From positions 1-11,572 of the forward strand of contig JASHSN010000050.1 of the NCBI GenBank assembly GCA_030038695.1: 11,572 nucleotides of DNA, read 5' to 3'. Within the stretch, counting starts at the first letter, position 1, and the number at the start of each line of letters is the position of its first letter. Source of the stretch: Nitrososphaeraceae archaeon. GTDB taxonomy: Archaea; Thermoproteota; Nitrososphaeria; Nitrososphaerales; Nitrososphaeraceae. The translations under genes and the position numbers were made by a program. Under the pieces are notes generated by a model. It was not told the origin of the DNA and searched no databases. It saw only the letters and a list, made by a program, of their open reading frames with translations. Positions 1-6,872 of the stretch are shown here, in pieces.

Positions 1-953
1 TAGACAGGTAACAAAGCATGAGTAACTGGGTTTTTAGCTAACATCCCAATCATCTCTTTGCCCAATAACTTGGATTCTATTGTGACTTTATGATCAAGAT
101 ATCGCAATTTTATTGCTGCTTCATTGCTCACAATCCATCTTTCGTCCTTGTCTCTAAGATATATTTTCACGTATTCTATATTGGGATTAACCCATAGGTT
201 AGTAGCACCATAGATAGTTTCTGGTCTCAACGTTGCGGTCGGAATTATGTATCCATCATTTAGCCTGAACTTAATTACCGTATATTCATTGAAGGACGGT
301 TCAACATCGCCGATAGTGTCGTGTTGACTAACAGGGTTTTCATCGTTTGGGCACCAACCGACCGGATGTGAGCCTTGAACTATTAGTCCTTTGTTACGCA
401 ATGTCCTAAATTGCCAAGAGATAAACTTTGAATATATCTTGTCTATTGTAGTAAATTCGCGCCTCCAATCAATTGAAAATCCCATCTCTCTCATTCCCAG
501 CCTGATCTCATTGTGAAAGTAGCTCGCGATTTTTCTGGGTTCGACAAAACTACTAATTGCTTCGGTCTGGACGTGATAAACATTATCGAAGGTATCTAAT
601 AGATCCTTGTCCCCAGATGCGACTCTACGTGACATGGCAAGAATGGGCGTACCTGTGTAATGGAAACCCATTGGAAACAAGACGTTATAGCCTTTCATCC
701 TCATGTAACGGGCATGGACGTCAGCAAGAGTGTATGTCCTTCCATGCCCAATATGTTGAGGAGAATTTGGATATGGATATGCTACCGTTATGAAATATTT
801 CTTCTTTGCAAAATCAGGATCTGCTTGAAAGATCCTTTGCACTTCCCAGTTGTTCCGCCATTTTTCTTCAATTGAATTCCAATTTATTCGGTTCTTTTCT
901 CCCTTACCTTTCTTCTTGTCGTCTTCCTTACCTTTATTGTTGATATTGATCAT
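1..953 (-). CDS. leuS: Leucyl-tRNA synthetase, archaeal type (N-terminal third; C-terminus beyond window)
   Basis: This enzyme charges tRNA-Leu with leucine in the cytoplasm. I translated the complement from the ATG at 953-951; the frame stays open for 317 codons to the window edge, so about a third of the usual archaeal length (roughly 950 residues) is present. The class I signature HIGH is at residues 67-70 (QHIGHGRTYT). The connective editing domain begins with the LeuRS-typical TATLRPETIYG at 239-249, followed by TNLWVNP. The KMSKS motif and C-terminal domains lie outside the window. Before the conserved start of the fold (about residue 23, INWNSIEEKW) is an extra lysine-rich, low-complexity tail of about 20 residues. 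No later ATG before the fold offers a better start. The alaS stop is only 10 bp upstream and no Shine-Dalgarno motif is visible, so the two synthetases are probably co-transcribed. IleRS and ValRS are less likely, judging by the TLRPETIYG context. Confidence 0.93.
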   Translation of the reverse strand, partial: MININNKGKEDDKKKGKGEKNRINWNSIEEKWRNNWEVQRIFQADPDFAKKKYFITVAYPYPNSPQHIGHGRTYTLADVHARYMRMKGYNVLFPMGFHYTGTPILAMSRRVASGDKDLLDTFDNVYHVQTEAISSFVEPRKIASYFHNEIRLGMREMGFSIDWRREFTTIDKIYSKFISWQFRTLRNKGLIVQGSHPVGWCPNDENPVSQHDTIGDVEPSFNEYTVIKFRLNDGYIIPTATLRPETIYGATNLWVNPNIEYVKIYLRDKDERWIVSNEAAIKLRYLDHKVTIESKLLGKEMIGMLAKNPVTHALLPV

Positions 954-963
954 GATTATTATC

Positions 964-3687
964 TTATATACTACTATTCAGCACTAATTCTTCTACGGAA
1001 AGTATAGCAGAGCTTATTTTGTCCTTAAATTTCCCCCCGCCCTGTCCAAATCTGTCATCCCCACCACCTGAACCGCCTAATTGAACAGAAAGTTGCTTTG
1101 CTATGCTAAAGGCTTTTATTTTCTTCTGTGCTTTTTCACCTACAAATACAACGACACGTATTCCTCCACCTTTTGATATTAGTGCTACATAGATTAGAGA
1201 TGGATCGCTTTCAATGGATTTCTCTCCGATAGAAATATGATATTCATCATCAAGTTCTTCATCATATATATGATAGAATTTAATACCTTTTCCGAGTTGC
1301 TTTGACTCATTCGAGATCGATTTCGCTATTGTGGAAGAAATTTTTCGAATGATAGTTTTTAGTTTCTTTTTTGATGCTTCACCATCAACTATGCTCTTTT
1401 GAAAAGATTGTACCAGTTTTTCCTTACTAGAGCCTAAGGACTGGGCGATCATTATAAGCTGGTTTTCTTGTTTTTGTATATAGTTCATAGCGGCCTCACC
1501 AGCAACAAACTCTAACCTCACGACCCCGTCCTGAATCCTTTCAGATTTAGTAATTTTGACAAGTCCTATTTCACCGGTTGTGCTCACATGCGTTCCACCG
1601 CAGGCTTCGATATCCCATTTTTCGATATTTACAATTCTGATATTGCTAGTCGGAACGACACCCCCCTGATAGATTCTAAAACTATATTCCTGCTCAGCTT
1701 CGCCTCGGTCATAGATCTTGATCTTAACTGGCAAATTTTGTCTTATAACATTATTTGCAGTCTTTTCAATTCTTTCAACCTCTTCCCTGTTGAGAGAGGA
1801 ATGGTGAGTAATATCAAGTCTAGCGTAGTTTTCATCCTTGAATGCAGAATTCTGCCATACCCATGATCCAAGGTTATATCTTGCTGATGTATTGAGCACA
1901 TGAGTTGCAGTATGATGGGTAGTGATTAATTGACGCCTTCTGTCATTTACTGTCCCATGCACGGTACTGCCTACCGCGGATTCCAAGGGATCTTGCAGTT
2001 TATGAACTACGACATCTGCTTGCTTTATAACTTCAAGTACTTTCACGCCATCGATCTCTCCCGCGTCTGGCTCTTGTCCACCGCCTCGTGGATAGAACGC
2101 GGTTTGGTCTAGTATGATACATTTCTTGTCGATCGCCATAAGGATCTTGGCAGTAAAGTCACGTATTGACTTGTCTTCATAATATAATAATCTGGTCGGT
2201 GCGACATCATCTATCCCATAGATCGGCTTTTGAGCTTGAGCTGCTGCTTGGCTAGTATGAAGTTCAGCAAGTTTTGTGTAAAAAGTAGAAGGGATATTTT
2301 CTATCGCTCCCGCATCCACTAAAAAGTCTGGAGTAACACCGTCAGATTCGTACATCCTTATAAGATCATCCACCGTTATCTTCTTCTCAGTACTTTTGAT
2401 TGAATTAGCGATCGCCTCCATTCTTTCCCTAGAGCCAATATACCTACCTGATTCTATCTGAAGAATTGTCCTGATATCTTCTCTATGTTCTTCAAGTTCC
2501 GGATACATCTGCTTGACGTAATCAATATGCATATCAGCAATATCTTCGAGTCTCATCTTCCAACCCAACCGTTCCAAAATGGAGAGTGCTCTACGTAAAA
2601 TCACTCTTAGATTATAACCCCCTCCAACATTTGACGGGAGTGCGCCATCAGAGATGGCAAACATCAATGTACGAGTATGATCTGCAATAGTATAGATTGC
2701 CTCATAAGGAGTAATGATTTTTGAAAGTGCGTCATCTGAGATTTTTAGTTCCTTAGCAATGATTGACTTTAGGTTTTGAATGTCTCCACCCATATAATCG
2801 AGTTCACTGGAAATTGCAGCAAAATATCTGGATAGAATTTCTGAATATCCAGAGGTCCCAGAATCGTCAACTAATTTTCGTACTACAGGACCAAAGGAAC
2901 AATCGTAACTTGTTGGCGTTCCCATTGTAATCCACGACAAACGCTCAAGTCCAGCCCCCATGTCAATAATCTTATTGCTCATTACTCTATAATCATTCTC
3001 GTTCCCCTCATATTCAGTAAAAACAGCATTGCCGAGTTCAAGTCCACTTACAAAATATTCCAGAGAGTAACCAAAAGCACCGGCACCCATCCAAACATCT
3101 TCTACAAAAGTAATCTCCTCTTTTCTTATCCCTAAGGCGTTTGTAAGCATTCTATAATCAAGCTCGATACACTTGTCTTTCCAATAGCCACCCTGTGCAT
3201 CTGCATTACAGACCTGACCTATCATACAGAAGCTGGTGTAATGTCTGCCACTCAAACCCACATTTTCTATATCGTTAAAGCGCAAACACATTTGCGGAAC
3301 AATAAGTGGGTTTGCAGGCAGTTCAAAAATTACTTTGTTACCGGTTACTCGTTGAAAATCGACAATTGATGCTATTGTAAAATAGAGGTCATCGCGCCAC
3401 CTGCAGACTACAGGATATCGTCTGATTATCGAGTGTGCGTTGGATTGAAAGTATTCCTCTATTTGTTTCCAAGCACTAACGTAATCGAGTCGTTTGTTTG
3501 TCGGAGGTTCGCCTATAAAACCATAATGCTGGTGGTCTGGACAAACAGGCTTCTCATTCAGGGACCAGAAAAATTTACCGCAGTTATTACATCGTTGCCG
3601 CTTGAAGCCTAATCTGTCAAATAACGAAACTTTGTAATATCTATCTGGGTCTGATGAAAAGAGAGCAGTAAGTTCTTTTTTTCCCAA
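964..3687 (-). CDS. alaS: Alanyl-tRNA synthetase, archaeal type
   Basis: This class II synthetase attaches alanine to tRNA-Ala and clears mischarged Ser/Gly-tRNA. At 907 residues it has full archaeal length. An N-terminal module absent from bacterial AlaRS carries C33xxC36 and C49 with H52/H54, probably zinc-binding. The catalytic core follows (DMGAGLERL around 242-250). The editing domain has HTATH at 592-596 and CGGTH at 696-700, the four metal ligands of the HxxxH/CxxxH pair. A helical linker leads to a C-Ala domain with the glycine-rich GGSGGGDDRFGQGGGKF at 871-887. The start is TTG (3687-3685), because a TAG precedes it in frame three codons upstream and no ATG is available. A TATA-like element 20-30 nt upstream suggests a leaderless or nearly leaderless message. 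leuS follows after 10 bp. All key motifs are intact. Confidence 0.97.
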   Translation of the reverse strand: MGKKELTALFSSDPDRYYKVSLFDRLGFKRQRCNNCGKFFWSLNEKPVCPDHQHYGFIGEPPTNKRLDYVSAWKQIEEYFQSNAHSIIRRYPVVCRWRDDLYFTIASIVDFQRVTGNKVIFELPANPLIVPQMCLRFNDIENVGLSGRHYTSFCMIGQVCNADAQGGYWKDKCIELDYRMLTNALGIRKEEITFVEDVWMGAGAFGYSLEYFVSGLELGNAVFTEYEGNENDYRVMSNKIIDMGAGLERLSWITMGTPTSYDCSFGPVVRKLVDDSGTSGYSEILSRYFAAISSELDYMGGDIQNLKSIIAKELKISDDALSKIITPYEAIYTIADHTRTLMFAISDGALPSNVGGGYNLRVILRRALSILERLGWKMRLEDIADMHIDYVKQMYPELEEHREDIRTILQIESGRYIGSRERMEAIANSIKSTEKKITVDDLIRMYESDGVTPDFLVDAGAIENIPSTFYTKLAELHTSQAAAQAQKPIYGIDDVAPTRLLYYEDKSIRDFTAKILMAIDKKCIILDQTAFYPRGGGQEPDAGEIDGVKVLEVIKQADVVVHKLQDPLESAVGSTVHGTVNDRRRQLITTHHTATHVLNTSARYNLGSWVWQNSAFKDENYARLDITHHSSLNREEVERIEKTANNVIRQNLPVKIKIYDRGEAEQEYSFRIYQGGVVPTSNIRIVNIEKWDIEACGGTHVSTTGEIGLVKITKSERIQDGVVRLEFVAGEAAMNYIQKQENQLIMIAQSLGSSKEKLVQSFQKSIVDGEASKKKLKTIIRKISSTIAKSISNESKQLGKGIKFYHIYDEELDDEYHISIGEKSIESDPSLIYVALISKGGGIRVVVFVGEKAQKKIKAFSIAKQLSVQLGGSGGGDDRFGQGGGKFKDKISSAILSVEELVLNSSI

Positions 3688-3702
3688 TGCTTGCTATCCC
3701 TA

Positions 3703-3720
3703 ATGATATACACTATTAAT
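3703..3720 (-). promoter_or_regulatory. Probable alaS promoter (TATA region)
   Basis: On the minus strand this reads ATTAATAGTGTATATCAT. It has two overlapping TATA-like cores, TTAATAG and GTATAT, centred about 28 and 22 nt upstream of the alaS TTG. That is the expected archaeal distance for transcription to begin at or next to the start codon. The 43-nt palindrome at 3721-3763 abuts it on the upstream side. The call rests on spacing and composition only. Confidence 0.45.
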
Positions 3721-3763
3721 GCTTTTATTTACAATTTCAACATTGAAAATGTAAATTTAAAGC
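3721..3763. repeat. 43-nt imperfect palindrome upstream of alaS
   Basis: The inner arms at 3728-3740 (TTTACAATTTCAA) and 3743-3755 (TTGAAAATGTAAA) are complementary at 12 of 13 positions around a central CA. The pairing extends by A3727-T3756 and, after a small internal bulge, by GCTTT (3721-3725) with AAAGC (3759-3763). It lies directly upstream of the alaS TATA region in the divergent spacer, where a dimeric regulator could bind. It could equally act as a hairpin in a transcript crossing the spacer. No regulator can be named from the sequence. Confidence 0.6.
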
Positions 3764-3819
3764 AACCCTCGATATCACTATTGCGGGTTATGCGGTCTTG
3801 TTGCCACGATAATGTTGAA

Positions 3820-3872
3820 GGCGGTGGTGGCCTAGTGATAAAATAATTCGGTCAAGTCTTACCAAATCCGCC
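3820..3872 (+). repeat. GC-rich hairpin-like element, faintly tRNA-like
   Basis: GGCGG (3820-3824) pairs with CCGCC (3868-3872). Stacked next to it, TGGT (3825-3828) pairs with ACCA (3861-3864) across a 3-nt bulge. The interior GTGGCCTAGTGATAA recalls a tRNA D-arm. At 53 nt there is no room for an anticodon arm, and no proper T-arm is visible. It is a hairpin, and at most a tRNA remnant or unknown small RNA. Confidence 0.25.
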
Positions 3873-3914
3873 TGATGTTTATAACCAAGAACTTGTAAAC
3901 TCGGACTGACTAGA

Positions 3915-3954
3915 ACATAATGTTATTATAGTCGTGATTAGGGCAATATTATGT
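3915..3954. repeat. Inverted repeat upstream of the beta-CASP gene
   Basis: ACATAATGTT (3915-3924) pairs with AATATTATGT (3945-3954) over 10 positions including one G-T, with a 20-nt spacer. It ends about 46 bp before the TTG of the beta-CASP gene, upstream of the only TATA-like candidate there. It may be an operator pair, or chance in A+T-rich DNA. Confidence 0.35.
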
Positions 3955-3999
3955 TGTGAAAGACTTAAAGCACGAGTTATCCTCTTAAATTAGATTAAA

Positions 4000-5262
4000 T
4001 TGAAAGTATCGGTATTGGGTGCTGCCAAAGAGGTCGGCCGTTCAGCATTTCTTGTAAATGTTAATAGTACCAGTATTTTGATGGATTACGGTGTACTTTT
4101 GAAGAGAGAACCAATCTTCCCTATGCATGTCAGGCCGAGAGAAATTGATGCTGTAGTGATTACCCATGCTCACTTAGATCATTCCGGGTTTGTACCATCT
4201 CTGTTCTTGTCTGATTCAGCATGCGTACAAGCACTTGGTACACCTCCTACATTTGATCTGTCGCAATTATTGATGGAGGACATGATAAAAATATCAGGAT
4301 TTTACCTGCCATTTGAATATATTGACATTGTAACAATGATGAAACATTCCAGGAATTTGCAGTATAAGGAATCATACATGGTAAACGATGTCACGGTAAC
4401 TTTGCATGAGTCCGGCCATGTGCTGGGTGGTGCTTCGGTTATTTTAGAACATAACGGTAAACGTATATTCTATACTGGAGACATTAATACAAGAGGCTCA
4501 AAATTACTCAGACCTGCAGATTTGGACTTTGGTGATATCGACTTAATGATCATAGAGAGTACTTATTCCCAAACCGAACAAGTACCACGAGAACAGGCTG
4601 AAAAAGAGCTATTGGAATTCTCCTATGATGTAGTCGAGAGAGGCGGGACGTTGTTTATCCCCGCGTTTTCTGTAGAAAGGTCTCAGGAAATCGCATGCGT
4701 TCTAAAATCCTACAATTTCCGACACAAAGTCGTAATGGATGGAATGGCTCTTAAAGCGAATCAAATTATGTTAAAACACCCTTCCTTCCTGAAGGATGCA
4801 GAAATGTTCAAACGAGCAATAAATGAGGCAGAATGGATAAGTGGATGGCACAGAAGAAAGAGTGTTGTCAAGGAACCTTGTGTTATCATCTCGCCTGCCG
4901 GGATGCTTGTTGGGGGCTCTGCAGTATTCTATTTACAGGAAATTGCTAAGAATGATAAAAATGGCATTGCACTAGTATCATATCAGGGTGAAGGCACACC
5001 TGGTCGGACACTTCTCGATAGGAGGATGGTTAGTTATGATGGGAGGGAAAGAAAATGTCTAGCTGATGTGAAAAAGTTCGAATTTTCTGGACATAATAGT
5101 AGAAGTGAATTATTCGAAATTCTTGAACACATAAAAGGCGATCCAAAAGTGCTTACCGTCCATGGTGATGGACCTTCTTGTACTAAGTTTGCAGAGGAAA
5201 TCAATCTCAAATACGGATTTGAATCAAAAGCTCCGGACACTGGTGAATTTATCGAAATCTAG
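4000..5262 (+). CDS. Beta-CASP metallo-beta-lactamase ribonuclease, archaeal CPSF2-like
   Basis: This is a zinc-dependent RNase of the CPSF73/RNase J superfamily, expected to act in cytoplasmic RNA maturation, 3'-end trimming or decay. The 420 residues hold one MBL core with an inserted beta-CASP domain. Visible motifs are HAHLDH at 56-61 (motif 2), H140 in ESGHVLGG (motif 3), D161 in YTGD (motif 4), E186 in ESTY (motif A), H365 in FSGHNSR (motif B) and H388 in TVHGDG (motif C). All metal and catalytic positions appear present. There are no N-terminal KH domains, so it matches the short archaeal aCPSF2 form rather than KH-containing aCPSF1. The N-terminus GAAKEVGRSAF favours a CPSF-like over an RNase J assignment. 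The start is TTG at 4000; an in-frame TAG at 3991-3993 excludes anything upstream. It stands alone, divergent from alaS. Confidence 0.92.
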   Translation: MKVSVLGAAKEVGRSAFLVNVNSTSILMDYGVLLKREPIFPMHVRPREIDAVVITHAHLDHSGFVPSLFLSDSACVQALGTPPTFDLSQLLMEDMIKISGFYLPFEYIDIVTMMKHSRNLQYKESYMVNDVTVTLHESGHVLGGASVILEHNGKRIFYTGDINTRGSKLLRPADLDFGDIDLMIIESTYSQTEQVPREQAEKELLEFSYDVVERGGTLFIPAFSVERSQEIACVLKSYNFRHKVVMDGMALKANQIMLKHPSFLKDAEMFKRAINEAEWISGWHRRKSVVKEPCVIISPAGMLVGGSAVFYLQEIAKNDKNGIALVSYQGEGTPGRTLLDRRMVSYDGRERKCLADVKKFEFSGHNSRSELFEILEHIKGDPKVLTVHGDGPSCTKFAEEINLKYGFESKAPDTGEFIEI

Positions 5263-5472
5263 AGAATACGTGCGGTCCACCGTATCGTCATGCTAACCTG
5301 ATGAAAAAGATTCGGAAAAGGCATGCCTGTTTCCACCTACTGTGGATGTAAGTGTTGCTTGCACACATCTGAGGCATCAATAGAAATAAGGATTTTACTC
5401 TTGAGACAAGCAATAAGTAATGAATAACGCATATTAACTTCAAACTGGACTTGATTGTTACATATATTAAGA
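5263..5472. other. Gene-poor spacer after the beta-CASP gene
   Basis: No intact gene is visible. One forward frame, in the same register as the pseudogene's first segment, is partly protein-like (SIEIRILLLRQAISNE, about 5380-5427) but is broken by TAA at 5428 and TGA at 5452. It may be further eroded sequence of the same gene. Short imperfect hairpins occur, such as CCAC/GTGG around 5335. None has a T-tract that would make it a clear terminator. Confidence 0.3.
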
Positions 5473-6087
5473 TCACATATTCGAATTCCACCATTACAAT
5501 TTGTTTCTCCTCCTGCCGATTTGCTGCAAAGTGTAGAGAACAAACCTCCTTTTACAGCAGCAGATGAGGAATTCAAAATCACAATATCCTCCACCTGAGA
5601 CAATTATTCGGGTACGGATGGACATATCTGGAGAGAATAGCCCAAAAATATTTCACTTGGCCAAGCGACTAGTTGAAGTAGATTATAGGATAGACGTGAG
5701 TAAGCGGGTAGCAGATTAATTGAGTAAACTCGGTATGGGTAAACGTATTTTGCTAGAGCTTCCTTATGAAGGACCTGTTTTCCATGATGTTACCGAGTAT
5801 CTTTCGGAAGCAGAAAATGCCCTTAAACGATGGGATATCAAGAGCAGTAGAGAGATCGGCACCAAGTTAGATAGGTACATTAAGACTAACCATGGAAATG
5901 GTTTTATTTGCAAGTATAGATGGGGTAGGGCTACCAACTTCAGTTCTCTAGTATCGATCTGCATATTGAAGATATAAAAAATCAATATCCTAAACAAGAT
6001 CTTATGTTAGGAAAAGCAGATGCAGAGTATTTACTAGCGCAAACCAAGATCTTGACAAAATTTGCGCAGGAGTTAGTATCACATTGA
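5473..6087 (+). pseudogene. Decayed gene for an unrecognised protein, broken by stops and frameshifts
   Basis: Three protein-like segments follow one another on the plus strand in alternating registers. The first (5473-5595) includes RIPPLQFVSPPADLLQSVEN and DEEFKITI and ends at TGA 5596-5598. The second, in another register, runs through MDISGENSPKIFHLAKRLVE (ATG at 5618), DYRIDVSKRVAD, then TAA at 5717-5719 where one codon seems to have been lost, then LSKLGMGKRILLELPYEG and TEYLSEAENALKRWDIKSS to about 5950. The third returns to the first register and reads LHIEDIKNQYP then KADAEYLLAQTKILTKFAQE to a clean TGA at 6085-6087. The middle and end look like a helical C-terminal domain. I do not recognise the family. 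At least two frameshifts and one nonsense change argue for loss of function rather than programmed recoding. The longest surviving piece is 5720-5977 (85 codons from a TTG). Confidence 0.6.
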
Positions 6088-6631
6088 ATATGAGCTGTCC
6101 TTGCTCGCGAAATTCGTTCATTTTAATTTGATAGAAGGTTGTGAAGGGTTAATACAAGAAATTTTAACTTCCAGTTTAATGCAACGGCCAAAAATCGGTA
6201 TAAGAGAGTCGAATAGAGTGGTAGAGAATTACCAGTCTTGTCGTACCATCCTAGTCATCGAGTGAGAACTATCTCATTCAATTGATGTTTATGCCTGTTT
6301 TTGATAAGATTACTCTTCGCGTTGGCAGAATTGATAGTACAGTTGCTTCTAATCGGCAGGAGAACTGAGTTACTATCGATACGTCAATCGACACATTGCT
6401 TACAGAATAGACGTTATAATGACTGCTATATTATCGGCACATTTGCACCGGCTAAAGTCGTAAGGTTTGTGTTTAGTGTTTAATGCTGTTACAATTATCA
6501 GTTTGCTATACTATTTTAATGGCTATCCGGCGTCCCCATAGCGTTTAAGTGTACAGATATACAACTCCCTTGTTCCCACAAATGGTTGACAGAGATTATG
6601 TTTATAAGTTTCCGGTTTTTCCTTATCACAA
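6088..6631. other. Gene-poor spacer with weak ORF fragments
   Basis: There is no convincing gene in these 544 bp. A 54-codon frame from a TTG at 6101 to TGA at 6263-6265 (LIEGCEGLIQEILTSS in its first half) and a 27-codon frame from ATG 6285 to TGA 6366-6368 (FDKITLRVGRIDSTVASNRQ) are mildly protein-like. Neither has recognisable motifs. They may be more debris from the decay seen at 5473-6087. The last 30 bp hold the promoter of the next gene. Confidence 0.3.
6599..6610 (+). promoter_or_regulatory. TATA box of the zinc-ribbon/ogg pair
   Basis: TTTATAAG at 6601-6608 is a near-consensus archaeal TATA box. Its centre is 27 nt before the TTG at 6632, so transcription would begin almost exactly on that start codon. 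If the downstream ATG at 6662 is used instead, the leader would be about 30 nt with no Shine-Dalgarno motif. Confidence 0.6.
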
Positions 6632-6841
6632 TTGATAATCAAGAATACTGACCCTTACAAAATGAAGAAATGTTTGTCATGTAAGAAAGATATCGCACTG
6701 AATCAAAAATACTTTACGTATCCCTTATCTTTACAACAGACCTGTCTTTCCTGTGCTGAAAAAGAGATCCCAAAAACAATTGAAATCCTACAAAATGACT
6801 TAAAGAATATAATGAACGAAGAAAGTAAAAAAGTTCATTAA
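6632..6841 (+). CDS. Small two-CxxC zinc-ribbon-like protein
   Basis: This is a 69-residue cytoplasmic protein with two CxxC knuckles, C14xxC17 and C38xxC41, a spacing that fits a single zinc ribbon. A charged C-terminal helix follows (about 45-68, EIPKTIEILQNDLKNIM). There is no membrane segment or signal peptide. I do not recognise a named family; such proteins may bind nucleic acid or act as accessory subunits, but that is not shown here. Two starts are possible: TTG at 6632, favoured by a TATA box 27 nt upstream giving a leaderless message, or ATG at 6662, which gives 59 residues beginning MKKCLSC. The OGG1 gene begins 31 bp after the stop on the same strand, so the two are probably co-transcribed. 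A role alongside the glycosylase is only a guess. Confidence 0.7.
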   Translation: MIIKNTDPYKMKKCLSCKKDIALNQKYFTYPLSLQQTCLSCAEKEIPKTIEILQNDLKNIMNEESKKVH

Positions 6842-6872
6842 GGTTTAGAATAGATCTTAATATGATCGATGG

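Larger units (their letters stand above)
3764..3999. other. Remainder of the divergent spacer between alaS and the beta-CASP gene
   Basis: The whole spacer is 312 bp (3688-3999). Apart from the palindrome and alaS promoter, it holds a GC-rich hairpin-like element (3820-3872), an inverted repeat (3915-3954) and a weak TATA-like CTTAAAG at 3964-3970. That last element is about 33 nt before the TTG of the beta-CASP gene and could be its promoter. I find no convincing open frame and no complete tRNA. Confidence 0.4.

Noticed and set aside
557..875. Plus-strand open frames of 71-78 codons
   Set aside because: They are antisense to leuS, whose HIGH-motif region and continuous frame are unmistakable on the minus strand.
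1588..2112. Plus-strand open frames of 60-92 codons
   Set aside because: They lie antisense within the editing domain of alaS and have no protein-like features.
3872..3912. Possible C/D-box small RNA (TGATG near 3873, CTGA near 3906)
   Set aside because: Only two loosely matching boxes about 30 nt apart, no C'/D' pair and no flanking terminal stem of the right form.
5288..5603. Minus-strand open frames of 68 and 88 codons
   Set aside because: They overlap each other and the first pseudogene segment. The plus-strand translation continues into the later segments and looks more like protein; the antisense frames have no recognisable motif.
5764..5997. Minus-strand open frame of 77 codons
   Set aside because: Antisense shadow of the best preserved pseudogene segment.
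5618..6087. Programmed recoding (stop read-through plus frameshift) instead of a pseudogene
   Set aside because: At least three separate disruptions, no slippery heptamer or downstream structure apparent, and the surrounding spacer is also eroded.
6301..6483. Plus-strand open frame of 60 codons
   Set aside because: It starts at a weak codon and its leucine-rich then arginine-rich composition shows no domain. The overlapping frame from ATG 6285 is equally plausible, so neither is supported.
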